Assembly (NCBI GenBank): GCA_027574665.1
Contig: CM050654.1
Span: 29,593,722 to 29,657,721 of the forward strand
From: Rhynochetos jubatus
Taxonomy: Eukaryota; Chordata; Aves; Eurypygiformes; Rhynochetidae
Direction of reading: 5' to 3'
Length of the DNA: 64,000 nt
Made by a program: the position numbers and the translations under genes. A model generated the notes under the pieces. The model worked only from the letters and a program-made list of their open reading frames with translations, did not search any database and was not told the DNA's origin. How positions within the stretch are numbered: position 1 is the stretch's first letter; each line of letters begins with the position of its first letter. Of this stretch, positions 14,093-44,408 are shown in pieces.

Positions 14093-14276
14093 GAACTAGA
14101 TTATCTTTAAGGTCCCTTCCAACCTGTTGTGGTTTAACTACTAAACCCAGACCACAACCCAAACCTTAATTCATGGTTCTGTGTCCTTATTTAGAGGTCA
14201 AGGCATGCCCCATCCCTGGAAGTGTTCAAGGCCAGGCTGGATGAGGCTTTGAGCAACTTGGTCTAGTGGAAGGTTG
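14093..14276 (+). mobile_element. Rearranged CR1 3' pieces, opposite orientation
   Basis: GGAACTAGATTATCTTTAAGGTCCCTTCCAACC (14089-14122) is a CR1 3' tail in + orientation. It abuts the minus-strand CR1 to its left. At 14203-14276 a second + strand CR1 piece appears (CCATCCCTGGAAGTGTTCAA... to TTGGTCTAGTGGAAGG), which should precede the tail, not follow it. Between them is non-CR1 sequence with TGTGGTTTAACTACTAAACC, reminiscent of avian LTR termini but too short to name. Confidence 0.75.
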
Positions 14277-15928
14277 TGCTTTTCTGTTTGAAAAACAGCC
14301 CGAGTTGGCTTTTGGGCTTCTTTGGAAATGAAGAGTCAAAGTGTTTTGTTTGGAAAAATACAAAACAGCAAAGAATTTCTGGAAAAAAAAAAAATCTATA
14401 CTATAGGCTGAAATAAAACTATATTAGTTGGCAACTCAGCTTGCCCTGTGCACACAGCAGCCCTGCAGCCTCGGCTCCTAAGCACCACCCGGGCCAGCTG
14501 CAGCACCAAGCTCATCAGCCTTGCTCAGTAGTTTTGGAGAACAAAAAAGTTAAGGTGCTCTTCCTAATGCAGAAATATCCATATGGTTATTGGGAAAGTC
14601 TCTAGAAGCTTGTGTGGCAAAGTGGGGATTTGGATTGGGATGCTGACAGTCCATGGAGGCTCCCTCAGAGCGGTCCTCATCCCAGCTCAGTGCTGACCCC
14701 AGCCAGCGCCCGCAGCCCGAAGGGCACGAGCAAGACCAACATGGATGGGCGCAGGTGCCTGCAGAAAGCATCACCACAGATGCTCCGGCACCGGACTGCT
14801 TGCATCAAGAAAACCGATACCAAGGAGATCCACTGCCACAGTGGATTTAAACTGCCTGAAAAGCCTCCCTGGAAACGCAGTAGTCATTGAGATGTGTGAG
14901 ATGGCCACCCATTTCCCACGTGATTTGAGCGAGCGTCGCTGCTGCCCACGGGTGGGTGCTCCACCCTGCCCTCCGTAGTGTACATACAAAACCGCCTGCT
15001 GGGCTTCTACAAATCAGCAGTTGCTGCTGTTGAGTGTTGAAAAGGGACATTCAGCAATGGCTGCCCCTTCTCCTTTCTCCACACACATATGCTCCTGCCC
15101 AGTTGCAGCCAGAGAATGTTTGTTCTTCTTTGAGAGTCAGTTCCTCACGTCTCACCCAAGATGAGGGGAGCAGGGTGACCGCGCTGCAGGGGAAGCTGCT
15201 CTCCTGGCTCTCTGGGCTGTGTCATAGCCACAGAAACCAGCCTTCCTGCCGTGGCAGCGTTGGGGTTTTTTTTAATTTAAAAAAAAAGGCAACACAAAAA
15301 CCACCTGTCATTCCTGGCCTTCTTGCGTTTCTTTCTCAAACTTCAAAACAAGGGAGAAGAAAGCAGCTAGATGCATTTTTGTCTGCCAGAATAGCCAGGA
15401 TTGGACCTTTAACTCTGGTTTCATCCATCATCACCGGTGCTGCCTGCAGATCTGGCCCCAGGATGTAACGCACCATTTAATGTTTGCTGTACCTGGGGTT
15501 AAGCAGTGAAGAATAGCACGGCTCCGGCTTATCTATGGGATTTGGTCACTGGCAAATGGAAATTACCTGGAGCTTGACAGCTGCTCTGAGCCAGGGTGAT
15601 TTTTGGCATGGCTGTGTGGGCCCAGCCCCTATCGGAAAGGTATTCAGATGATAAAAGTTTTGAACATGTATTTGGTGGCAGTGATCCTCGTAGATGAGGC
15701 AGGAGTAAACAAGCCACCGCAATGGGGTTGTCTGCACTCCCAAGTAATGGGTCTGAGTTGCAGAGGAGCTGCTGGGGGGAGGGTAGGTGCGGCTGCTCCT
15801 GTCCCAAAGGACTTTGGATGTCAGTACTGCCTTCATCCCTGCTTCTTAGGCAGCAGGTAAAAGCAGCCTTGTGCGTGTTGCCCTGTTTTCATTGCTAACG
15901 AGTGATCGGAGATGATCTCTTTCTCCAG
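14277..15928. other. Non-coding sequence upstream of the first coding exon
   Basis: The stretch holds a short poly(A) run (about 14382-14393) and a moderately CpG-containing patch (14690-14960). It also has an inverted T/A pair (about 15267-15288) and the splice acceptor region at its end. I see no exon, promoter island or repeat family. It is most likely the 3' end of the MRAS 5' UTR intron. Confidence 0.65.
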
Positions 15929-33844
<17,916 letters not shown>

Positions 33845-34247
33845 CAGGACTGCCTGGGAGAGCCTTGGATGGCTCCCTCCTGCCGCCACGACCCACCGCC
33901 AGCCCAGGCAAGGAGCAGCAGTGCGACGCCCTTGTGGCCCCCCACAGCGGCTCGGGCTCGGAGGAGGAGGCTGGAGGGGGTCCGGACCCCCCAGATGGGG
34001 GGCTGTGCGTCAGGGCGGCGTGGGAGCCACGCAAAAGGGATCAGCAGGACCTTGTCTCTCGAACATCCCCAGCGCCTTCCAGGGGCCTCCATGATGTTTA
34101 TTTAAAAAAAAAAAAAAAAAAAAAGGAAGAAAAAAAAGTGTTGGTTTTATCTGCAAACATTTCTCCTTGTGACCCGTTTCTGAACAGCCATGAATAGCCC
34201 CCCTGTTTGGTACAGTCGTCTTGTATGTGTGGGGGAAGGGAAAGGGC

Positions 34248-34280
<33 letters not shown>

Positions 34281-34660
34281 GTCCTCTTCTCCTTTTTCGT
34301 TGTTTGCTCAGCAAGCGTTGGGTTGCAAGGAAACACGGCCGGGGTTAGATTTTTTGCACTGAACTCTCCCTTACGCGGCAGTGCCAAAACACGACTTCAT
34401 ATGAAAGTGCATAGATTTGGAGGCAGAAAATGAATTCCAGCTGCTCTGGGTGCTCCAGACATTGTGTCAGACTCTGGAGAGCAGCCAGCTCACAGACCAT
34501 AAACTCCAGCTTAGGAAAGGAGGTTTGGGCTTGGATTATTTTTTTTTTCTGACTCTTTGTCGAGAGGTTTTGTTTCTGTTTTGTAATTTGGGGCATGTCA
34601 AAGTTAAGACGTTTTGTTAACCTGGAAGTATTTAAATTAAAGTAATTTACAGATGGAAGG
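33845..34660 (+). other. MRAS: Probable proximal 3' UTR of MRAS
   Basis: The sequence directly follows the stop codon. It starts GC-rich (to about 34080), then holds a 21-A run (34104-34124) and a 23-T run (34258-34280), and reaches an ATTAAA at 34636-34641. The true 3' end is not visible from sequence. Other hexamers lie at 35541 (ATTAAA), 38800 and 40804 (AATAAA), so a longer UTR is possible; mammalian MRAS has a 3' UTR of several kilobases. Confidence 0.6.
34636..34641 (+). terminator. MRAS: Candidate poly(A) signal ATTAAA
   Basis: ATTAAA is the second most common vertebrate polyadenylation hexamer. Here it lies about 790 nt after the MRAS stop, with GT-rich sequence (GGGTATGTCATCTTTGAGGGG) beginning about 20 nt downstream. 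It is one of several candidates and no transcript end is proven. Confidence 0.35.
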
Positions 34661-37029
34661 GTATGTCATCTTTGAGGGGGAGAGGAAGTAAAACCTAAAC
34701 TGAATTTGTTTTGTGGGTGTTGAATTTCTCCCTCATAAATGTGTGTAAAGTGGTGTGATCTAAATCCCTCTTTATTATTCCTTAACCTTTCCCTGCAAAG
34801 CCGCTCGTGGGTAGATGAATTGTTTTGCTTTTCCCAGGCTCATCTCGCATACATACAGAAAAAATCTGTTTATGGGCTTTGGCTCAACGTTTCTCCATTT
34901 CATCTCCCCCCTTTGCTAAGAGCTGGTGACTTGAAAGGAAGAGGTGTTTTGCAAGTGACTCAGGTGGGATGTGTCTCTTCATAAGTTTACTATATCTAAA
35001 ACGTCTCCCTGAAAACAGCAGAGATGAAATAACCCTGTGCCTTAGGAAAAGGCAAGGCAAAAAACCTGCAGCCATTCAAGCCGCCATCTGTGGCACCAGA
35101 AATATGGTTGTGCACATCCTGGAGGGGCCACATTTTCTCTCCCACCCTTGCTGCCACTGAGAATTGCGGTGGCAATTTTTTCTTTAATTTAATGGATTGT
35201 CATCTGCTGGACTGAAGCCATCGGCTCCATTCACAGGGTCACCAAACCCCTTTAAAAGTAACAACTTGCCTTTTCAGCTTGAATCCTATTCAAATATGCT
35301 TTATGGGCATGACTTCAAATATTGGCAGAGCATGAATGCCTGAGATTTGTGTGTCTGAGTGCAGAAAATCCTGGTGTGGGATATCGAAGATCTGTTCAAG
35401 ATGGTGGATCATCACAGACTTAGTTGTTTAAGTTTGTCTTTGCAATCTATTTGCCGCCAGATTTTGTTTCTTGACTCCTTGGCAAGCCACCTTGTGAAAT
35501 GGGAGTTGGCTGGTGATTGTTTTTCAGGTGAGTGCAGCTAATTAAAACATTTTCCTAATTCGTCCAGTCTTCAACGTGGTCTGAAGATGGCAAAAGTCTG
35601 TGGCTCAACAAGCTGCTTAGCGTAACGCTGGCTCCAGTGCCTCCGTCCTCTTGTGTGGTGACGTGTGCTGGGGATGGGTTAAGGAGGGGGATGTTGGGAA
35701 GAAGTATCTTCCATGGACTCTTGCGTTGGATGTGGGCCATACGCCTCAGTAAAGTTGCAACACCCTGTGTCAGCTGAGATCTGGCTCCAGACCATCACAG
35801 CGTTTCTCCCACTGCATTGTTTCCTTGTTGGCTGAACTGTGGTGACCGAAACCATCCGGGTCAAATCCGGGCTCTTGGGACTTGCCACTGTCTTCTGGGG
35901 GAGAACAGCTCCCTGTAGGCATCTTGTTTGTACTCCCTTGAAAACCTCTGGTAAATCAGAAGGTGGCTGGTATGTGTGACCAACTCAATTTGCTGTAACC
36001 CCCGTTACCACTTTCCTGCCAGAATCTCTGTCTAGTCTGACTACTGCCTTTTTTTTTTTTAATTATACACAACTGATGCTATGGCATCCCCCACACAAGA
36101 AGATGACAGCATTTTCAGGGAGCCCTGCTAATACCCCCTAGGGCCCTTCCACTTAAAAATAACGTGATTTCTGCTGAGACCCCTCATCCCTATTATTTTT
36201 ATCTAAACCCTTGGGAATACTTGCTTCAAAACAGCATGTGTGTATCTTGAGTCACATCTGCTGGATACGCAGCACTGCGTGTGAGAAATTATCTGCCTTT
36301 TCTGAAGAATCTTAATTGTTTCTTCAACTTCTTTAGCAGCTAACAGCTATTGCAGAATAACAGGAGGAGGAGGAGGGGAAAGGGGCAGATTAACAACTGA
36401 ACACGGGTAGTGACAAATGGGGAAAGTATACCTGTTTTCTTCTATGTTCATCAACTTGTTTATAGCAAGGAGTGTTTTCCAACAGGGATTGCATCTCTAA
36501 GGAGTCTATGGTGCTCAAAATAGGGAGGTGAACAAAGCCCATTGCCATCTAACTCACCCTTTCACATTCAGGGCTGTTAGCAAGCCCAGAGCACCTTCCC
36601 TGCCATACGCAGCACCTACAGACCTGGGTTGTGAGACACTATGGAGCATCCGATGGAAAGGGACTTCTGCTGTGGTCAGGGGCAGCCTGGAGAAGGATCC
36701 TGTAAGGGTGTGCTTGGTCCAAGCTTATGTTCCAAGTGACCTAACATTGTCTCCGGCCCCTGAGTAAATCTACATTTGCCCGTCTTGGAGCAATTTGGTT
36801 CCTCTTCTGCTAAACAGGAATTTAGGAAGGAGAGCTGGCCATAGCCTTACCTTGCTTTCAGTAGGCACTTACAAAATGAAAAGAGAAGTGTAAAATATTG
36901 CAGATTCATTTGTATTTGACAATCAAATGGTCTCCCTTTTTTCATTTTAGATACTGTATAGTATTTGTAAAGCAACAAAATGCTTTAGAAAAAGCTACAT
37001 AAGTTTTGGCTTTGTAAAGGTGTAATTCC
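34661..37029. other. Non-coding 3' flank or distal MRAS 3' UTR
   Basis: There is no coding exon or transposon that I can recognise. There is poly(T) at about 36051-36060, and an ATTAAA at 35541-35546. The AT-rich patch 36890-37020, with TTTCATTTTAGATACTGTAT and AAAATGCTTTAGAAAAAGC, has the texture of a conserved distal 3' UTR, but no signal proves it. Confidence 0.55.
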
Positions 37030-37150
37030 CCTCCCCAGCCTGGGATCTCAGCCCAGCTGTACCACTGCCTTCAGGTAAATGGCATTGTTGCTTCCTCCCT
37101 CAAGTCCTTCTGCCTATAAAGTGGGAATAATGGCACTAGCTTGTTTTTTT
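37030..37150 (+). repeat. Probable MIR SINE remnant
   Basis: The order of blocks resembles the MIR consensus: CCAGCTGTACCACTGCCTTC, then TTGCTTCCTCCCTCAAGTCC, then CTGCCTATAAAGTGGGAATAATGGCA, which corresponds to the MIR segment around TCATCTGTAAAATGGGAATAAT. The copy is old and diverged. MIR elements are ancient and present at low copy in birds. Confidence 0.5.
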
Positions 37151-40100
37151 GCCGGCTTTTGAGACATAAGGCATTTATTGTACAAGCAAAGTTGTCTGTC
37201 TACCTTTGCATCTCATTTAAGGAAAAAGGGGAGGTGGGAAGGAAGAGAAGGAAAAATACCTGTCTAAAATAAGTATTTTCCCCCGGCATGAGCAGAGGAT
37301 TTAATTATCCCTTTTTGCCTGCCAACTCTAAAAGCCTGACAACAAAAACCAAACAAAAAGCCCCAACTGTGCAGTCCTGTGGCTGGTGGGCTACCTAAAA
37401 ACCTGTTTTCTTGGCTGTCTTGGACAAGGCCAGGGCTATCGCTGGCAAAACTGCTCAGTGACGTCTGGGTACATCTAAGTAAACCTTGTTCAGATGATGG
37501 TGCTTAGCAGAAAAACACTAGAGATGGTGAAGAAGACAAGCAGGAGCTTAACGAGGGGCCAAAATTGCTTGGTTTGGATCAGATGTTTCAGTTTAACAAG
37601 AGGCCATTGCAGTATGTTGCTCTGTTCCTTAATCTGTCATAATTAATTTTGACTGGCTTTTTAAACCCACAGCTGTACTTGAATTTGTAAATTGGGATAG
37701 GCTGAGGGTTTTAGCCATAGATGGTGTCTCGTCTCGAGAGGAAATGAGCATTATTCGGCACAGAGTGGACAGCACTGCAATACTGGCTTAGACTTTTTTT
37801 TTCTTTTTTTTGCTTGTTACCATCCTACAGCCAAAACCAACTGCCCAGAGCTTTGTTCTGCTCCAGTGATTTCAAGGGATGTTCGCTAAATGCTGCTGAA
37901 GCTCTCGGGAAGGCGTCGATCCCCCCGCCCAGACCTCTGCTAAGAGAAGAATATAATGAGGAATACAGAATATAAGAGCGTTTTAAGAGACACAATGTGT
38001 GGAGTACTCCATGTGTCAGGGCTCAAATATGTATTTACTAACGAGAGGGAGAGAGAGGGCTAGGAAGAAGTTTGGCACTAGAGAAATAGCCAAGCCCTGT
38101 GACAACTGCCAGCTCAACCTGTGTAACTGGGACTGAGCAGAAAAGCTCTGTGTCTGGAAATCTAAGTTCTGTGAGGTGGGGTTCAGTGGCCAACCTATCT
38201 GCTGTAGGTTGGGCAGAAAGGAGGACCTTTAGTGTATGTGTGAAGTGCTGTGTTACACATCCAGCACTACAGTAAAACAGAGACAAAGGATGCTGCGGGT
38301 CATACAGGCTCAGTTTTGCTGCCATTTGTGATGCCTTAGGGTATCCAGGGCATTCGCCTGGAAGTTTCAGGACCTATGGGAGATCTTTGCCTTTCTGGAG
38401 CAACAGCTAGCAGTCAGGTAAGGTTCACCTGAGCATCTGATTTGGCTCCAGGGGCATATCTTCAGGCAGGTAGCTCAGCCATGGTGGTTTAAGAGCCCTT
38501 TCCTCATTCACAGCAGCACCCTGAGAAAGTCTGTGGACATTTCAAGACTCTGTGGATATTCTAGCTCTTCTTCTGCAAAGGGTTCTCACCTGTTTTTTAG
38601 GGACTCACCAGTGCATGAAAACAAAGTCTGAAAGAGAAGTCACCAATTTTGCAAAGCGTATTAATTGTATCTTGCAGCCTAAGCATTCTCATGAGTATTG
38701 CTTGCACAATTAGGCTGTAAATAATTCAATATTTGGCTATCAGGGATTCCATCAATATTATGTAGGCTTTTTGCTTCTTTTTCTCCTGCATGCAAGGGGA
38801 ATAAATATTTCATAGATGATCTCACAGACAGTTTCTGGGATGACATGGGACTTGCAGCAGAGCAGAGCAGGGAGATGACTCTGTGTGCTGGATCCCACAA
38901 TGGGGAGAGACGAGGAGGTATGTTGTGACTTGGGGTGTTTTACCCCCCACTGTGGCCAATCCCTCCAGCTCCAAGAAGTCACCAGTAAGTGGCCAGCAAG
39001 TCAGGCAGGCCAAGTCTTCCCAAAGCAGGAGAAACATGCGGGCACTGCGTCGTGGCTGTGTGGGGTGCCAAAGGGAGGGGCACTCTCCCTTTGTGAGACC
39101 CGCCAAGTCGGTTGAGTGCAGGGGTTAGTGTTCCTGACAGTGCTGGGGATGTCCAGCAGTGCTGAGTGAGGAGTAGAGACAGGAAAAATCGCCTCATCCT
39201 TCTGGCAGTTTTGGGACAGCCTTTTTATTTCTTTTGAATTGAGGGCTCCCCTTGCCAAATCTGGGGTACCAGCAACATCATGCCAAGCCCAACAGAGCAG
39301 TCTGACTTGCCGCAAGTGTTACAACTCCTGTGGTTTCCATCCCTCCTCCCAGGTCTCTTCTGCAGACCAGGGCATGTATAACATATTCTGAGAGCTTAGA
39401 AAGGGCATGTGGTCAGGTCCAGGAGCCAAAGAGGAGGGACTTGGACAAAATACTGGATTTGCCCAATAAGAGAGCAGGAGCAAGAGGAGGAGGAAGGAGT
39501 TTGGTGAATTGAGAGCCTGTTCTATAAAGCCAAATCCTCTGCAAATCTGGGTAAGAGACATTGTACAGCCTCGCACTAGGACAATCTCTGCTGAGAAGTC
39601 AGCCCAGCTGAACGAGTCACGAGCAGGTCCTCGGACTGCCCACACGGAGGTGGTTATCGTGGAGCTTTTGTGACAGCAGCTCCTCTCAACTGCTGTGGTC
39701 ATGCCTAACCAGCCCAGGACCCAGTCGGATATTTGGCATGCCTCTTTGCATCTCAATAGCCCATGAACCCTTAGCACAGGAGCCCTGGTGCTGGGAACCT
39801 GCTGAAAGTCCTGGGCACATGCTTACAGGGCAGGGGTTTCTTTTCTGCAAGCTCCATAATAAGAGCCGTGTTTCAAACAACAGTTCCCGGGATACAAGCC
39901 GACAAAAAGCAGGAAATTCAAAGTGAAGGCTGATGCGCTGGGCTCTGCTCACACAATTGTGGAGGTTGAACAAAGCACAATGGTGTGAGCTGGGGACAGG
40001 GTGCTGCTCACCCTCCCCCGGGAGCTTCCTGCCTTGCCTTGCCCTGCCCTCACCCCATCTCCAAACCTTCACAAGAGCTTAAGCCGGTTTCTGGCACTGA

Positions 40101-43100
40101 GTTTCCCACAGAGCTGGTCACAGAGTTTCATTCCCACGTTTTTTTTTGCTTGGCTTGGTGAAGTCTCTTTGTTTCCTTCAGCACCCTTTGGCCAGGAGGG
40201 TTGGCTTGCTGATGGGGGCTGTTTGGGCAGCCCTTGGCAGAAGGTGTTTCATGGGGAAGAAGAGTCATGCCGCCAGCATTAGACCCTTGAAGTCAGAGAT
40301 GGCACTCTGCTACATTTTTGGTGGGTTTACTCTAACATGTAATGGTTATTTAGGGGAAATTCACATGGTACCTGCTGTCATAAGAATAGAGAAGTGGCAC
40401 TAATGATTTTTCATTTCAGGATCTTCAAGCATTCATGAATCAATGCAACCACTTTGCAGTTAGGACACTCAGGCAGCAAGTCTTGTTCTGTCGGCTGCAG
40501 AAATGAGAGTGCAGAGACCTGAAGCATGGAGAAAGAAAGAGCTGAAGTTGGTGAGATGCCTAAACACATAGCACTGCTGGGAAACCACAATTAGCATAGA
40601 CTTAACTGAAGATAAATATTAAATGCTGAAAGAAGAGGTCTATCTTGAGTGTTTCAGTCCCTGATACAAACTGTAAAAACCTGCTAGGTATAGGCTGCTT
40701 ACAGAAGCAGCGTATTTCCCAGTATTTTCAATGGATTTTTTTTTCCCTAAACAATCCAACCCCTTCCTAATTTGGGATTCAGTTTATCACAACATGGAGA
40801 TAAAATAAAAATGTTCTACAAGTTCTACTTCATTTAGGATAAAAACAGTTTACTCTTTGTAAAATGCCTTTGGACTTGTTTACATGACAACTTTGTTTTC
40901 TCTTACAGAACAAAAGCCTGAATCCTACTTGTCCCATGAAGCCCCCAGTACCAGTGACCACATCGGTGGTGAGCTGCCCTAGGAAAACCAATTCGTGAGC
41001 ACCAAGCGTAAGCCATGTGAGCTCACAGCTGCTTCAGTTTCCAAGGGGCAGAGGCTAATGCTTATTTTTAAAATTACATGTCCTTTGGCAATGTTGTCCT
41101 AAAGCAACAACAAAGGAAAGAGCGTTAGCATCAGCCTGACCAATGCTATAGGGAGGAAGGCTGTCTATATATTTCTTATGTTTTATTGCCAACTAATGCC
41201 AAACTGCAGGCTTATTCAGCCCTAGCAATGGTCTCAGCTGGGTTTCCTCTTACTGTGACCAGTATGGGACTTGCAGCTTTGAAAAATGACTGGATAGCCA
41301 GCTGGTTACACCACCAGCGACTTTTACTGCCCATCTGCCTCTTCTCAGCAATAGCCTTTTACCACAAGCTCTGTAAAGGTGGGACAGAACTGGTGCTTCT
41401 CCCTGGAGAGGCTGGTGCCTTGAATTTGATGGTGTGGACCTGGGTTTGTGTCTACTGCACAGATTCAAGGACAGGGTCCAAATTCATTGCCAACCTGTAT
41501 CACTAAGGGGGTCTTGTAGCATCTCTTGGGAGCAATTTGGCTGCTTCCCAGAAATGAATCCCCTGCACTGACCAGCCAAGTTCAGGAACAATTTGTGTTT
41601 TCACTTGGTATCAGGATTAGCTGTTTTACAGCGCGGTTGGACTCCAGGAGGGTATCTGGGAGGAGAGGTGGCCTCACCTCCTGTGGGGACTGGCCATGTC
41701 CCTGTGCTCTCCATCGGTCTCACCTGCCCCTTGCTACATCTAGCAGCAAATGTAGACAAGGTGAGTGGTGTGGTGTCCTTTGGACTCAGCCAGCTGCACA
41801 GTGTCTGGTATGCTGGGGAGGTCAGTGTGTCTTAGGGACCCTGTCATGTGTGTCAGGGTAGGGACTGCCAGCAGGACTGCCCGGACCTGGGCACCACTGG
41901 AACCAGCTGGGGTTTTTGGTAAGGGCATACTATGGTATTCCAGATCCCTCCTGTCCCCTTCTCTTTCCTACTGGTGCAGAAAATAAGGAACAACTAAACA
42001 GCAGAAAAAGCTTATCTTACACCTTAGTCCTCTGTGTCCCTTTTCAGTAAAGGTTAGGAGTAAAACTGCCCCAAAAACAATGGTGAAAAAATTGCCCAAA
42101 GGGGAGGGTGTAAAAGGGAAACTAAGCCATCTGCACTGGCATTAGTGGTGGATGTTTTTTAATATTACTGTTATTGGCTGTTCAAATACTTACCCAAGAA
42201 AAGAAAAGGAGAAGTGGAGATGTCAGCCTCACATCAAACAGAAGATTTCAAACAGTTCACAAACATTTTCTAAATATGTTAATCTTCCAAAGCCTGTTAG
42301 TAGGCTTCAATAATCATGACCTAGTACTTACTGAGTAACTAAAATCTTTTGAGAGTTCACATTTATACTCCAGGAGACCATTGTAAAACAAAGGGTTGAA
42401 AAAATCCCATTTGGATGTGAATATTTAATACGGCTGTTGGGAAAGCTGCTGTGCTGACATTAATTTGGGCAGATAATCAAATAAGTATTAAAACACACAA
42501 TTATGCAGAGATAAAATTAGAACAGGAAAAAGCTCTAAATTAAGCCAAAAGAAAATGGTTCATAAAGCCCTATTGATGATGGCTTTTCAAACACAACTGG
42601 AACTAAACACCAGTATTGTTACTTTGTATTCAGGATTATAGATCAGCAGTAGTACCTGGTATGTAAATATAAGATGGATGTTGGGTTTGTTCCTCAGAGA
42701 CCCACTTCAGAGTCCATGAATATTAACTGGAGCCTTTTTTTTAAGTCCAACAGGCTTTGGATCAGGCTCCATCACCTTCTGATGAGGGAGTCCAACAATT
42801 CCTTTGATCGGCAGCTTGCAGGAAAAGCAGAAGTGAAACACACTGCAAAAGCCAAGCTCCAACAGGAGTTCTGTTCAATTATGTCTTAACATTAAACTGT
42901 AGCTAATGTGCTTTTACCAGATGTCCTGATGAAATACTATTAAGAGCCGGTGCATTGCATTAATTAAAGTGAAATTTCATAATGAATTCTTTTTGCAAGG
43001 CAGCAGGGATGAATTGGTGACCTACATAACCTCCCTTCCCTCTGCAATAGCTTTCCAAACTAATGAAATGAATCCCCCTGCCTGTGGCAGGAGTGCGGAG

Positions 43101-44408
43101 GGAGCCGGGCTTTGCATCCCAGCTACACGCTGCGACACGAAAAAATCCAGGCGCTCTCTGCAGAGATTATGGCTCGCGTTTCATTGTGTCTAGCAACAAG
43201 AGGGAACTTTCAGAGGCAGGAGGACTCTCCATTAAGGGCACCTTGCATAACGGGAGGCTTTTGAAAGCTCCATTAAAATTCTTGGACAGTGCCCTTGCAG
43301 AGAAGCTGGGGGATAAGCTGGCTGACCCTCTACCTTATAAACGGGCACAGACAGTTAAATGCACATTCATTTGAGAGTAAGAGGCTTAGGGTATGTCATT
43401 AAAATATAATCCACAGTGCACAACAAACGCACGCAGCTGGCAGGCTCAAACCCGTTTTCACAAGCGCTTTAGGAGAGGAGCAGGAGAATAAGCGTTATGT
43501 AGCTTGTGTATGCAGGGAGAGGATGGGAGGAGGGGAGACCCCTGTTCCCGGGCATATGTTTTTAAAAGAGAAAACATGCCTGTGAATTCCAATTATGCCT
43601 GTGTTAGTATGTTTTTATCCATAGTGGTTTGAGATTAAAAGCGATTTATGATGTTCCTAAGTCTCAGCAGTCTACGTTTCACTAAGCCATTGCAATGCAA
43701 TCAAAACAGTGCCTGTACCAACGCTGGATTGTGCCAGCGAGTCCTAATTGCCTGAAAGATAATGGTGTCATTAAAGTCTCTTGCCCCTGTGAGCCTTGTG
43801 CTCCTCGACAGAAAAGATGCTTTTATTGTTGGTTTCAAAGGAGCCCTCAGTCACTGCTAAAGCACATTGTCCATTCAGAGGTACTGGGAGGCTGTCTTCT
43901 GTAGCTGCTTTATTTCTCTGCTTTTCCCTTCTCAGGCAGAGGACAGGGGAGGGCAGTGAAGAGAAACTCAGAAAAAAATGTTGATTTTTCATCAGGAAAT
44001 CCAAAACACAAATCAGCTATTACTCAGAAACCATGAGGGGAAGAAGTGGCTGAGGCCTTGCACTGGTTAGGCTTCTATCAACAGAAACGGAGAGTGCTTC
44101 TGCGAAAGGAGACACGCAACGCAAAAAATGCCAGCTTCACCCATAATTTTCAATTCAGTAATCATTTTGACAGAAACGCTGTGACCAGCCTCTTTATTCA
44201 TACAAAAGCCATGCGGCTCTGCAGTTTAATTCACAGCCATCCTTCTTACTGGACAATTTCAATTAAGAAATTACCTCTCCCTAAAACATTCAATTCTGCT
44301 ATGTAATTTATTCCTCTCTTCATCTGGTAACATCTTTCTAAAAGGTAGAAAGACACTTATGCAGGTAAATCAGTCACTTGTCAGTTTATGAGTGGGGGTT
44401 TTATTTTC
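37151..44408. other. Gene-free 3' desert, part 1, with candidate conserved blocks
   Basis: No exon, RNA gene or CR1 is recognisable. A 19-mer at 37595-37613 matches the core of the 12432/13435 duplication at 18 of 19 positions. AATAAA hexamers lie at 38800 and 40804. From about 42300 the sequence becomes AT-rich, free of repeats and rich in TAAT-type motifs. The blocks at about 42400-42640, 43080-43480 and 43590-43880 resemble conserved non-coding elements. Confidence 0.6.

Noticed and set aside
14118-14160. LTR terminus suggested by TGTGGTTTAACTACTAAACC
   Set aside because: It is only about 40 bp long, with no paired LTR, no polyadenylation signal and no target-site duplication. It is too little to call an endogenous retroviral element.
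14690-14960. Moderately CpG-containing patch as an MRAS promoter or CpG island
   Set aside because: CpG density is too low and the patch too short, with no TATA, initiator or Sp1 cluster that I can point to.
43084-43374. 96-codon + strand frame as a protein-coding exon
   Set aside because: There is no homology I can recognise and no flanking splice signals. The block is better treated as a possible regulatory element and is listed as such.
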